Source: Centroberyx gerrardi
Taxonomy: Eukaryota; Chordata; Actinopteri; Beryciformes; Berycidae
DNA length: 64,000 nt
Direction of reading: 5' to 3'
Assembly: GCF_048128805.1 (NCBI RefSeq)
Contig: NC_136005.1
Span: 13,294,975-13,358,974 of the forward strand
The notes below the pieces were generated by a model. That model saw nothing but the letters and a program-made list of their open reading frames with translations, had not been told where the DNA came from and made no database searches. A program made the translations under genes and the position numbers. Below are positions 1 through 11,700 of this stretch, piece after piece. Numbering within the stretch: position 1 is the stretch's first letter; the number at the start of each line of letters is the position of its first letter.

Positions 1-778
1 CCTGGGAGCAGACTAATCCATCCGTGGCAGACAGGCATCAGGGCTGGGTCGCTGACCGGCTGGCTGTGTGGTGCTGGTAGTGGGAGATCAAACTGAAATT
101 ACAAGCAACCAAGTTGTTTTCCCAAATGGAGAAAGCTTTTCTCCCAAAGGGTCCCTCCACCTGCTTCTGATCTCTGAATTTAAAAGCCAGGCTGTGGTTT
201 GGGGCTTTGCTTTACATGATTATTATCAGACTGGCATACAAGCATACAAGACACTGTGTATTTGAAGGATGTAATGTTAGGTGTGTCATGTTTTTCTCAT
301 TTGCATCTTCAAGTGGTTCATCTGCACTGAGTTCATAACCACATATTTACAAATTCCAGCTGATCTAGACGATTCCAAACAGAGTTAACATTACAGACCA
401 TTTATTAATTCTTCAGTGCGCATTGCAATCTTGAATTAACATCCAACATCAAAGATGTACACTGTTAAAAACAAACAGGATATTGCACTTTAAGACACTT
501 AACAAAGAAATACATTATGCTAAGTTGTGTCTGGCCTGAGCTCAGAGTCCAAACCTTGGCTTCCAAGACGCCACAAAGCAATCTCCTGCCACATCTGACA
601 TTCAGATGAGGCCCAAACTTTGTTCTTGACCTCAGGGGGCACTCTGACTTTTAAGGAATTATACAGTACATAGAATGATTGTATGATTTTAATTATGGGC
701 AATTTCAGTAGAGGAGGAAGGGCAACTGGAACTTCCTGGGGGGTTGTTTCTCTCTTTTTCTCTCACTTTCTCTCTCTC

Positions 779-814
<36 letters not shown>

Positions 815-2180
815 TGTGTGTGTGCCACAGTGACACAACCCTGACAGTGGAAGCTTTCCCTCCATTAGAAGAGGAATGACCACCATTGGTATAAAAATAC
901 TTTTGGAAACAGTATTTCAAAATACTCATATTACAGTACTTTCTAGAAGATATCAGACTTCTATAACATAAAATGGGCACTATCAAATTCAGATTGCATA
1001 CACTTTATTTTGGCTATAGTAGGCTACAATGATGATGGATTCTTGTCAAGACACGTAACTGACCAGCTCATGTCCTCATGTCATGACCTGTCACATGGTG
1101 GATGTGGTATGAATCTTCAGACTTGAAACAAGTCTGTCTGCTCATAAGGTACAAAGATATGTAAATATTACTGCAAGTAATATTTTAAGTACTGCGCATG
1201 AGGCTAAAACCAACTGAGCATTATTTGTAGAGATGGGGAAAAAATGTACCTCTGGCTGGCTGGCACTAGTCTAAATATGCGTAAGTGGATTTTGACAATG
1301 AGAAGACATCATATCAACACCTGTTTTTGACCAAAAGCTTCTTGCCACACAATATGTGGTAAAGATTTCCATTGAAGTTTTGGATTGGTCAAGTTCAGAC
1401 TCAAGATGCAAGTAATCGCAGATGAACTGCAGTGACATCTTGCTGTTCGGACCAGGCTGCCACTAGCTATCATCTAGCTAGCTAGCTGGAATGTGAAGCA
1501 ACGCAATTTGGCTCAGTCAGTATACAAGGAAACAAGAAGCATTTCATAACAGAAACATTTTTTTTTGTTTTTTTTACAGTATAGTTATATCAAATTAATA
1601 GCTTCCTCAGCAAAAAAGCATGTCACTTCTAACAGAAATCAAACATAATTCACAAGTAGCCAATTGCTAATGGTAGGAAACTTTGGCAATGATGACGGAA
1701 TTTACAGCTTCTTTGTAGATTTGCATTTTGAAAATACAAATTGCACGTGTTTTAATTACATACATTTCTTGACAGCAGTATTTTGTTAATTATTTACATA
1801 CATTAAATGAGCATGAATACTTAAGTATTCATAAATTGCAACAAGCCACATTTTGATGTATTTTTGCACCTCTGATCATGTTGTCATACCTGAAAATGTA
1901 TCATCTCCTAAATCTAAAATTAGATTTTCATTATTAGGTTTTTTTTGTTTTCTCACATTGGACAGGCCTAAAGCAATGGCAGCTGTGATACAAAGTCTTT
2001 CTAGGACTATGTTGAGGAATATTGTTTTCCATTACGGTGCTGATAGAGAGCTGGAGCACCCTAAATCAATTACTGAGCCAAGCCTGCGAACACTCAGCTG
2101 TCCTGAAAACTATTTACATCTTTTTTGAAGATGGGGAAACAACTTCATACAAATGCTAACAAAAAACACATTCACATTAT

Positions 2181-2181
<1 letters not shown>

Positions 2182-2240
<59 letters not shown>
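2182..2240. repeat. (CT)n microsatellite
   Basis: Near-perfect CT dinucleotide run of about 59 bases, followed by a degenerate TTTCTTTGTCTC tail. The Leu/Ser-only open frame across it is an artefact of the repeat. Confidence 0.95.
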
Positions 2241-2251
<11 letters not shown>

Positions 2252-2880
2252 CTCTGTCTTTCTCACTCCCTACAGTTCCAGTAATGTTGAAACGCTCATG
2301 CATGGTGGTGACTTAAAAACCCTCCTATATAACGCATTTGACTTTCAAGGAGACCGACAGGAGGAGAGAAAAGAAGAGTTTAGAGCAGGAAAGCGGATAA
2401 ACACGGAGGAAGTGAAGAGACACTGCAGCGTGGTTTAATTGGGGGTGAAAGACTGTGACTTTTACGAAGGGCCCATGTAGATCTATGCTGAAAGAAGCTT
2501 TGATGAGGAGCCTGGCGGGCACCAAGGACCAGAACATACCGGCAGGTAGACAGGAATGGCTTGGGGGGGGGGGTTGGAACTGGGAACTGAGAGTTAGGAG
2601 AAAGAGGCGGCTGGTGTCTTTCTCATTGTTTTTTATGATGGTCGGGTTTAAATGGGGGCTAGGGGGACAGCAAGTCTCTGGGAGCAGTTAACAAGCTAAA
2701 GGGTGTGAAGTGACTGTCGCCCTCGGTGAGCACACACTCCTCAAACACACTTCCAGCAATGGACAAGTGTGGCCTCAGGGTGGTACACATCATTGAAACA
2801 GGGACCCTTTTTAAAAGGAAGTAAGTGCCACCGCTAACTGGACAGCCTCACTTAAGAACATGTGCTAGGAAGTGCTTCTG

Positions 2881-2921
<41 letters not shown>

Positions 2922-3030
2922 CAGTGGATGGGGAGCATCTGCATGCAGAAACGGAAAAAAAAAATGTAATTGCTGAATTGCGTTTCACAGGAAGTGAAAA
3001 ACTTCTACACATACAGATATTTTACAGTAG

Positions 3031-3090
3031 TTCTTCTTCTTCTTCTTCTTCTTCTTCTTCTTCTTCTTCTTCTTCTTCTTCTTCTTCTTC
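3031..3090. repeat. (TTC)n trinucleotide microsatellite
   Basis: Twenty uninterrupted TTC units forming a homopurine-homopyrimidine tract. It is followed directly by ACATTAATTAGG. The poly-Ser reading frame over it is an artefact. Confidence 0.95.
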
Positions 3091-3949
3091 ACATTAATTA
3101 GGACAGGGGATGCCCTAAATGAAAAAAAAGAGTAGCCACGGTTATCGTGTACTGGACTGCTTTGACAGAACTTTAATGCATTGCCCTAAGTAATGTTTGT
3201 GCATTCCTCTGCCACTTGTGAATCAGGGTCATTTCACAGCCTGTAAAAGACGGACAAGAGTGTGGGAAGTCGCAAAAAAGGTGTTCTTCATTTCCGTCCT
3301 GCTCTCCCAAATTAAACGGCAAAGATCAGAGAGGGTGTTTCATTGAAATATTAACACAGGTGATCAGAAAGTCTCTCGGGCTTCATCTGGACTAACTCTG
3401 CCGACACTCCCAACCTGCCCCGTGTTTCCGACTGCTTGATGATTCAAACCAGCGGCCAAAAAAGAAAAGGCTGCCTTAATTTGACCCATGTGGCCAGAGA
3501 GAAGAAAAGAGAGCAAAGAGAAGTCAGCATTTAGGTGTCAAAAAAGGTCTTCTTGCCGCCTCACTGGACAGTAATGGACTTGGAGCTGATCTGACCTGTG
3601 TGTAAAAAAAAAAGCTTCACCATTCACATCAAGTGGAGACACCGGCGGAGGTCATGGGAGAGGACGGGGATCTAACTCTTTCCAGGTGTCTGTGGGCATG
3701 AGAAGAGCAATAAAAAACCCTCAGGTAAAAGGCTTATGACTTGTCTCTCGCAGGAGCCACGGAGGAGAGAAATAAATTTGCCGAGAGAGAATAGAAAAGG
3801 GACGGTGTCTGATGTAGGCTTCCTCGTTTGTTTCAGATGGTTATGAATGAGTGCAGTGGCCCCACCCCTCTCCTTTCAACCCCCCAGATGCTGGCCCTGC
3901 CCAGGATAAAATGCAGGACAACTCCAGCCACTGCTTCCACAGGAGAGGG

Positions 3950-4130
3950 GACTGACTGACTGACTGGCTGGCTGACTGACTGGCTGACTGACTGCACACA
4001 GCAGAGCGTGAGGCCATTCACTTACTGCTTCACTGCCCCATACAAGCTGACACACACTCACTGACTGCCGCTCACTCTGACACATACACAGACACACTCT
4101 CTCTGCCTCGCTCACTGCCTCAGTCTGTCC

Positions 4131-4195
<65 letters not shown>

Positions 4196-4415
4196 ACAAA
4201 CACATACCAGCTCTCTCCCTCCCTTACTCACTCACTTACTCACTCCCTCTCTTTCTCTGCTCTCTGCCTCGCTCTTTCTCTCAGTATCACACACTCACAC
4301 ATACACACACACAGTCAGTCACCAACCCTCATTCAACTCCCTCTCAGCCACGGGTCAGCAGCTCAGACAGGCACCTTATTCCACTCCAGCTGGAAAGAGC
4401 AGAGCATCGCAAGGT

Positions 4416-4455
<40 letters not shown>

Positions 4456-5008
4456 GCACACACACACACCTACACACACACATACTTACTCACACACTCG
4501 TAGAAACACACATATCCACACACACACACTCACTCACACAGACAAACACAGACAAACACACTCACACATACACACACATGCACATACATCCCAGGACTTT
4601 AGCTCTGGAACGGGAAAGAAGACCTCAATCCAAGGAGGAGAACAAACAAACAGAGAAACAAGGAGCAAAACTGGAGAAGAACACATTACTTTTACAAGTG
4701 GATTCATAAAAAGACTACAAGGAGTGGATGAGTAGAATCCAAAAAGGACAGAAGAAGACGAGGAGACCATACTACCAATCGGAGAAACTTTGACAAGCTC
4801 ATTTCTGTAGGAAGGCTTGCTGTCAGCCCATGTTTCCTACAGTGCGGACTGGTCAGCGGTGACATCCAGAGGATCTGCTGTGTGTGTGCCATTTCCCTCC
4901 CATCTCTCTTCAGGACTCCCACCCTCTCGTCAGCCCTCCACTGGGGCATCTCCCTCCGGCAGCATGCCTACAGCTTGCGCAAGGTGCACCTTGGGAGTCT
5001 GACCCACC
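3950..5008 (+). promoter_or_regulatory. fgf22: repeat-rich promoter and 5' leader of the FGF gene
   Basis: About 1 kb directly upstream of the FGF start codon. From left to right it holds a CTGACTGA/CTGGCTGA tetranucleotide array (3952-3994), a long CT tract (4135-4192) and a CA-rich stretch (about 4416-4580, with a pure CA core to 4451). A purine-rich segment (4600-4790) and a GC-richer leader into the ATG follow. I see no TATA box close to the start. Small out-of-frame ATGs upstream (for example 4817 and 4884) could act as uORFs if they lie in the transcript. The transcription start cannot be placed from sequence alone. Confidence 0.45.
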
Positions 5009-5381
5009 ATGTGCAGATGGACGCCATCCGTGGCTGGTCTCTGTCCTGAACCTGCCCTTGGCACCGCCGCCGCTGCAGCCCTCGCCGGGCGACTCCCTCC
5101 CCTGCCCAGCGCGGCCTCCCTTTGCCTAGCATGCTTCACCCTGCTCCTGGTCAGCACTGGCATTGCCACAGGGGCCTGTCCTCCCGGGGTAGGGCATGAA
5201 CCCCTTCAGGTGCTGGCGAGCGGTATCAACTGCTCATGGACACTGGAAAGACACACCCGCAGTTACAATCACCTAGAGGGCGACGTCCGACTACGGCGGC
5301 TTTACTCCGCCAACAAGTTCTTCCTCTGCATTGACAAAACAGGCAAGGTGGACGGCACTCGGCGGAAAAACTATGCTGACA
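5009..5381 (+). CDS. fgf22: fgf22 exon 1 (signal peptide and first trefoil strands)
   Basis: The start ATG has a good context (CCCACCATG). The exon codes for residues 1-124 plus one base and ends GCTGACA|GTAAGT, a near-consensus donor, phase 1. About 35 residues precede the hydrophobic core of the signal peptide. That is longer than I recall for human FGF22, where the hydrophobic stretch is almost at the N-terminus. No in-frame Met lies between residue 1 and the hydrophobic segment, so the long N-region seems real. Confidence 0.9.
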
Positions 5382-7798
5382 GTAAGTAGTTGGCACTGCC
5401 AGAGTACATGACAGTACTGTATCTTTAATCTGTGTTTAGTGTCAGAGAGACGCTCTCAATTTTCTTTTTATGGTTGGACTTTCTTATCTGTGTGCTTTTA
5501 TAGCAGTTCATAGGGGTATCCTGTGGTTATATCAGTCTTGTATCAGTGCTGAGCTATTTGTGTTGTGTTTAGAGAGTGAGAGACGCGTTGCTAGGTAAGA
5601 AGGGAATACCCCAGTGTGGATTCAGCCTCCTCATGGGAAAGCCGGCACTGTGTTTACAAGAAAGCTGACTTGAGGAAAGACATTGTGCATCAGTTGGCCA
5701 TGCAAACTGGGCTTGGGAAAAAAGCTTCAATTTCACTGGGGATTAACTTGTCAAAACTGTGTTGAAAGTGCATCAGTTGTAAGGGACAGATGTAGATGAA
5801 AACACATTCTTCTAACTAATCTAAAACCACAGACACAGTCGACTTGTATTGCTCACAGTTTTACGCAGCTTAAGCCTGATTAGTAACCATTACAAAGACT
5901 GCTGTGGTCAATTTAAGTCTTTTTGATTTAAAATGCTGAGAAGAGAGCTGATTCTCTGTGTGCTAGTGGCTGCATGTGTGAGTGTGTGTCTATGAGTGTA
6001 TACAAGTGTGTGTGCGCACATAATGTTTGCCTGAGTGCAATACATGTGTGGGTGTTTATGGGTGTGCACTGGTGACAACTTCAAACTAAATCAAAGTGAG
6101 TTGATCTCACATCTGCATCCAGCAGGTGCATTGCAGCTTTCTTTTAGCAAGTGATTTACTGACAACAGTCAAAGGGTTTTCCACCACATTTCTCTGTCGG
6201 TCATGTACACAGCAGTAAATCTCTCTTTAGAAACTCCTGTCCTATCAGTGTGGATCTCCCATGGCCCCAACACATCATACCTCTCAGCACCTGCTCAGAC
6301 GGGGCAGCACCTCCCAATGTGATCTCAGTGCTCAGTATGCAGCGGTGCAGTTGTGTCCCAGATAGATTATTCCATTAGCAGGCCTGTAGTCTATACACAG
6401 TCTGTGGGTAAGGGACACCTGAGAAGAGGTTGTTCACAGAGCAACCATGCCTCTTCAATGCCTCCATCAATGGGTGTCTTTCAGATGCTTGACCAGGTCA
6501 GACGCACCGACTGGTCATGAGCTGACCTCCCTCCCCGTTAGTCACTGACTGACTGACTGGATGGCCCTCGGAGACGTTTATGCCTTTGACGGTTATATTT
6601 ATGTATTTGGTCGTTAATGCCTTTTTATACAAGCGGGTGAGTCAGAGTTTTTCCATGCAGCTACTGGGGGCAGGAGCAGCTGCTGTGTCCAGCCAACAGG
6701 CCAGTCAGTCTGTTGCCACCGTTTCAAGCTCCAAGCTGCAGACTGGGTGACATTTGTTAACCTGCCGGGATTAGTCACCTGGCAGAATCTTTTAAAACCA
6801 CACACACATTAGTATAAATTCAAGTTGAAGTGAATTATCACTGTGCTACATTTGTACCCGTATGCCTCTCCAAGTAGGGATTCCATATTTTCATATTAGT
6901 GGTTGTATATGTCAGCTACTATAATAAAATATTACTCCCAAGCCTTACTTGAATTTGACACTTCAAAATTCACATTGGAAGAGTGGTAGCAATTGCAAAT
7001 TGGCAACATGTTGGAATTTAAATTGAAACAAGCGTTCATGGTCTTTGCAAAGCAACAGAAATGATGCCTGCGGATTGTGAAATTTGTGCTTTGCCTTTCC
7101 ATGCCCATGTCAGAAATGTTTAGTTGGTTGCAGTGGCTCTCCATGAAAAAGTGCAGTCCCCTTAAATGTAATGCCCTCATACACTTTAGCCATCATCCTC
7201 TCATTTCCTTTGGTGGAAAGAACGATTCTCTCTCTGCTCACAGAGAGAGAGGGTGTGTACCTGCACCCTGAGCTGAGCACCGTGCCAAACCAGTGGTCAT
7301 CTAGGCTTTGCCTCAAAATTAAGAAAATGGACCTTGTGGTTAATCTGTGGTTGCATCTCACTATGGGGCAGATCTGGTTTAGGGCTATATTGAGGTCTCA
7401 CTGTGTTTCTGTGTGAGGCTGCCGCTATTACCATTGCATAAGGAGCTTTTCAATCAGACTTAAAGCCTCCTGACCTAGAGAATTCCTTGATACTGATACG
7501 GTGGCCATGCTATAGATTGGAGAGGGAGGAGGAAGGAGGAGGAAGTGGTACATATTTAATGACTTGACCAGTGACACAGATACTAGACCGCAACATCAGT
7601 ACAACTGTCCCACAGAAAACAGAGCACATCTCTTTTTAGGATTCTATCAACATTTTTGAATTGCCTCTAACTGATGCAAAACTCAAAAATGATGCACTTT
7701 AATGCATCATGTATGCACGCAGACATGTCCTTGCATGCTTGCAAATACACATGCATGCCCACACAAACAAATACAGATACACACACAGAACCACGCAC

Positions 7799-7831
<33 letters not shown>

Positions 7832-8692
7832 TTTGGAGACACAGCACTAATATTGCCTGTATTATAATTTCTGCATGATTCCATTGTGCTTGTGCAAGGT
7901 GGGGAAGCGCTGCTCAGCTCAGCACCGTCCCCATGGCTCGGCCTGAACGCAGCCTCCATGAAAGCCGTCCAGAAGTCTGGCCGACCCCTCCTCTGTCCTC
8001 TGTGTTGCCCTTACACTCTGTCGACACGGCTGCATTGCCCCGACAGCTCTGCCTGCTACACCCAGCCCCAGCCTTCACCTCCACCCCACTCAGTTTTTCC
8101 AGCCCCAACTCCCAACCTCTCAGGTGCAAAAACAGTTGGAATTAGTCAACAGGCTCTCTGCTAATTGAGGTTGGAAAATATTGTATCAATCCCAGTGGAG
8201 CAGGGGCATGGAACAGCTGAGGGAAGAGGCAAGAGGGAGAAAGACTGACTTAGAGGGATGGTGGGTTTAAAGGGGAGTGTTGAGGAGAAAGCCGGATAGG
8301 GCGGGAGGGAGATAATGTAACATTCAAAATACACACATGGTAGGTAAGTCCATTTTTGCATATCAATGATTTCACTTTATGAGGAATTAAGCAAGTAAAT
8401 GTTAATTCTTCTTTATATATAACATTGACATGACACTTAACTATATTGTACAGAATTACAGCCAATAATTAAATATGTCCTTCCAGTTTTAAAGGGTGGA
8501 TAAGTAAGAAATATACAGTAAATGCTCTTTCTGCTGAGTGATGAAATTTAATACTTATACACCGGTATCAGACAGGCTGAATGTGTATCAGTGTTGTTCT
8601 GAGAGAGACAGTAACGTCCTGCCCTGTCTGAACACACGTATGCACACACATGTCCGCAAACACACACACACACACACACTCACACACACATG

Positions 8693-8742
<50 letters not shown>

Positions 8743-11700
8743 TGCTAGTGGTCAGACGTACCCATTCCTGAAGCTTGTTATTGTCACAGAAGCCGTAAGC
8801 TTACCAGGCCTTTGAGTTATTTGTTAATCAAATCAGACGTATAGAAATCAGACAAGATAAAGGACCTGACTATCAACTGACTACAGCCTGTGAAACCACC
8901 CACACTAAGTACAGGTCCACATGTGATTACAAACCACTGGATCACAGACGTTACTAAAAATAACTTGTTGAAATAGCAATGAGAAGAGACATAGCCTACA
9001 GTACTTTGAGTGATTGGAGAGAGGGCCTCAGCGTGTTTTTCTTTTGACCTATGGTAAAGCAGCAAATGATCGAAGGGAAAAACACACCCAAGTGTTTACA
9101 AAAGCTCCAGAGGCAGGTACGCATCATATCCTGTCCTGGGTCATCGGTCATACCCTGCTAATTAGACAGTGCTACAGCACAACAGCTGTGCGGGCACGCC
9201 CAGCAACTGCTACATGATCAATTGCAATAGCAAATCAAAGAGTAGAGTACAGCAGAGTAGAGTCGAGCAGAGCAGAGTACAGTAGAGTTAGAAAGCACGT
9301 AGAGTAAACATTTTACTCCCATGTCCAATCACCAAAGTCAAATTCTATTACACTTAGGCTATGATTACAAACCTGTTTTCTATTTATTTCCCTCTTTATA
9401 TTTCATTTTACATGTATGCTGAGTTCCTTTTATTGGCACACCTCAAAGCATATATTTTTACATCTCATTTTAAAGGATGGGCTGTTAAATTTTGGGTGTG
9501 TGTGGCTAAGGGCATCAAACGCTTGTGCAGCATCCAGGTAGTGACAGCCCATTCACCCTTAGGAAATAAGGTCACCTCGCCACGCCACTATAATCGGAGA
9601 AGTCACTGCCGCTAGACTAACTCCATTCTGCCTCTACCTCTACAGCCGTGAAACTCTCAGAGCCAGGGTGTGTTGTGTTTACCAAATTTCCCTTGGTTTG
9701 CAACATCTTGCTGTTTGATGTGAGAGTTTTCCGAGTTCATGAGTGTATTTGACTTGGACGGGGCCCATGGGAAGAAAATCTTCCACCCCGCTAGAATATG
9801 TTGTGGAAATTATTCAAACTTGTTTTAGACGGGGGAAACTGTCACTCACTAAGGAGAGACTGACTTGAAGCTGAAAATCTGAAAAGACAGGACAAGTGCT
9901 TCAGACAGACTACCATATCCTCCTAAAGGTTTGACTGCAGTGATCATGAGAATGTGTATATAGCAAAATCAACCAGATAGCAAGGGTCAGAGGTGGAAAC
10001 AATTCATAAATATTTTACTTAGGCAGAAGTTTGCTATATCTTCTGTATTTCACTGAGGACTCAATTTAAGTCTAGAAAATGACTCAAGTAAAAGAGCAGA
10101 TCACTGATGAAAGACTCAATACCTAATTGCTTTCACATTACATTTTGGGCATATTCCAAAATCCCCCCTCCAAAATGACTGTTATAGGAGGTGAAATTAG
10201 AAATTAGCATAGCCCCAACATATTTCTATAAATGGCAGATCTCACTGTATTCACGACTCTTACGTCTAAGTATAAAACCTACTCAAATTAAAGAAGGAGC
10301 AAGTACTTGTGCAAGTTGTCCAATCAGAAATGCAAGTGCAGACTTTTAAAATTACTTAGCATACCATTAGTCTACTCATGTACAGAAGTTGTACATAATA
10401 ATCTCCAGCTCTGGTACGGACTCACCCATCATAATATCATATTGGAACAGAAGACACTCAAGAGAATTTCCATCAGAGCCTTAATAAAACATACAATCAA
10501 AGCACTATTAAGGAACTATGTTCACATGTGGACACTCCTTTTCAAATTGAACCAAAGTCAGAACCCAAAAGAAAAGCGTCTCTATTCTCCATTCATCATC
10601 TCATCTGTTATCTAAGCTGCATTTTGGGGACAAAGCCATTCACCTGCCAATACAGCAGACATTACAAAACGAGTATTCCGCGCTGTCTGCCACTTTGAAG
10701 GCGTGAGAAAGTTTTATTCTGTCCTGACCATTCTACCTCCTCATCATGACTCACCATTAATTCTGGTAGAGCTCAGACAGGGACGTGCGACTGGATCAAC
10801 AGCACCAGGGCTGGAGGGGCAAAAGAGGGAAGCACCTGGCCAAAGGAAGTCCTTTGGTGTTTTGAATCGGGAGAATACACATGTTAATGAGGCTAGGAGA
10901 AGGGCTGGGGCGTGCTCTGCTCAGTATTGAGGTGGAAATTAAAGGCTAGAGGAGTGCTGGAGCGTTTCCCGTTGCTCATTAGGGGTTATGCAAGGTTTCC
11001 TCTGGGTCGTCTCAACCGAGAGGGGCTTCGTGGACATGCAGATGCCAACAGGAGGGGAAAATCCCACGAATCCTGCCTTTATAATCCCTCCCAATAAGGA
11101 CAGTGGCCCAAGCCTGAGTGGGAAACAATGAAAATCGACCCCTTGCCAGCTGTTCCTGGCATGGAGAGGCAGAAAGCTAAATACAACATCGCTGAAACAC
11201 GGCATACATGCTGAACTTGCATGTTCACTCTCACACACAGACACAGGCGCACACACACTCTCTACCCTGGGAACGTTGCGGGACAAGTGTGTCAATGTCT
11301 CTCTAATTAGCCTAGCATCCCTGGTTTTTGCCACCAGGGTTTGATATCATGAATGGCCTCTAAAAATGTAGCAATTAGTAGCTAACAACCTTTAGCAGTC
11401 TGGCTCTGGCTCCTCTCTGGGCTTTACTGGGTTCATCAGCAGGTTTATAGAGTCTGACTTTGGCTCCAACAGCCAATTCCTTTATAACATCCCACAGCTC
11501 TGAACATCCTGTGGGTGTGAAGAGAACACAAAAGAGAGGATTTCACAGTGCCAGTAACCAGCCGCTTGGATCCTGAGCCCAATGATAGAAGATGTTTGAA
11601 CTGATGTTCTTAAAGGCTTGTAAAAAGCAGAGAATGACATTTAATAGGAGGTTCATGCATATCACTTTCTAAACTTTTTGGGACTTTTTAGCGCTTTTAG

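Larger units (their letters stand above)
1..3949. other. 5' flank of the FGF gene, no gene recognised
   Basis: I see no supportable coding exon here. Open frames are short and either low-complexity or without recognisable similarity. The stretch contains a (TG)n tract at about 781-824, a (CT)n tract at 2182-2240, a second (TC)n at 2883-2917 and a pure (TTC)n at 3031-3090. A small segment ending in GCAG|GTAGAC near 2545 could be a non-coding first exon, but nothing else supports that. Distal regulatory elements of the downstream FGF gene may lie here; they cannot be told apart without cross-species alignment. Confidence 0.5.

Noticed and set aside
2125-2316. Ser/Leu-rich frame across the CT repeat
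   Set aside because: Microsatellite translation.
10939-11334. 131-codon frame on the - strand
   Set aside because: Intronic, no recognisable family, overlapped by a + strand frame; likely chance in GC-richer sequence.
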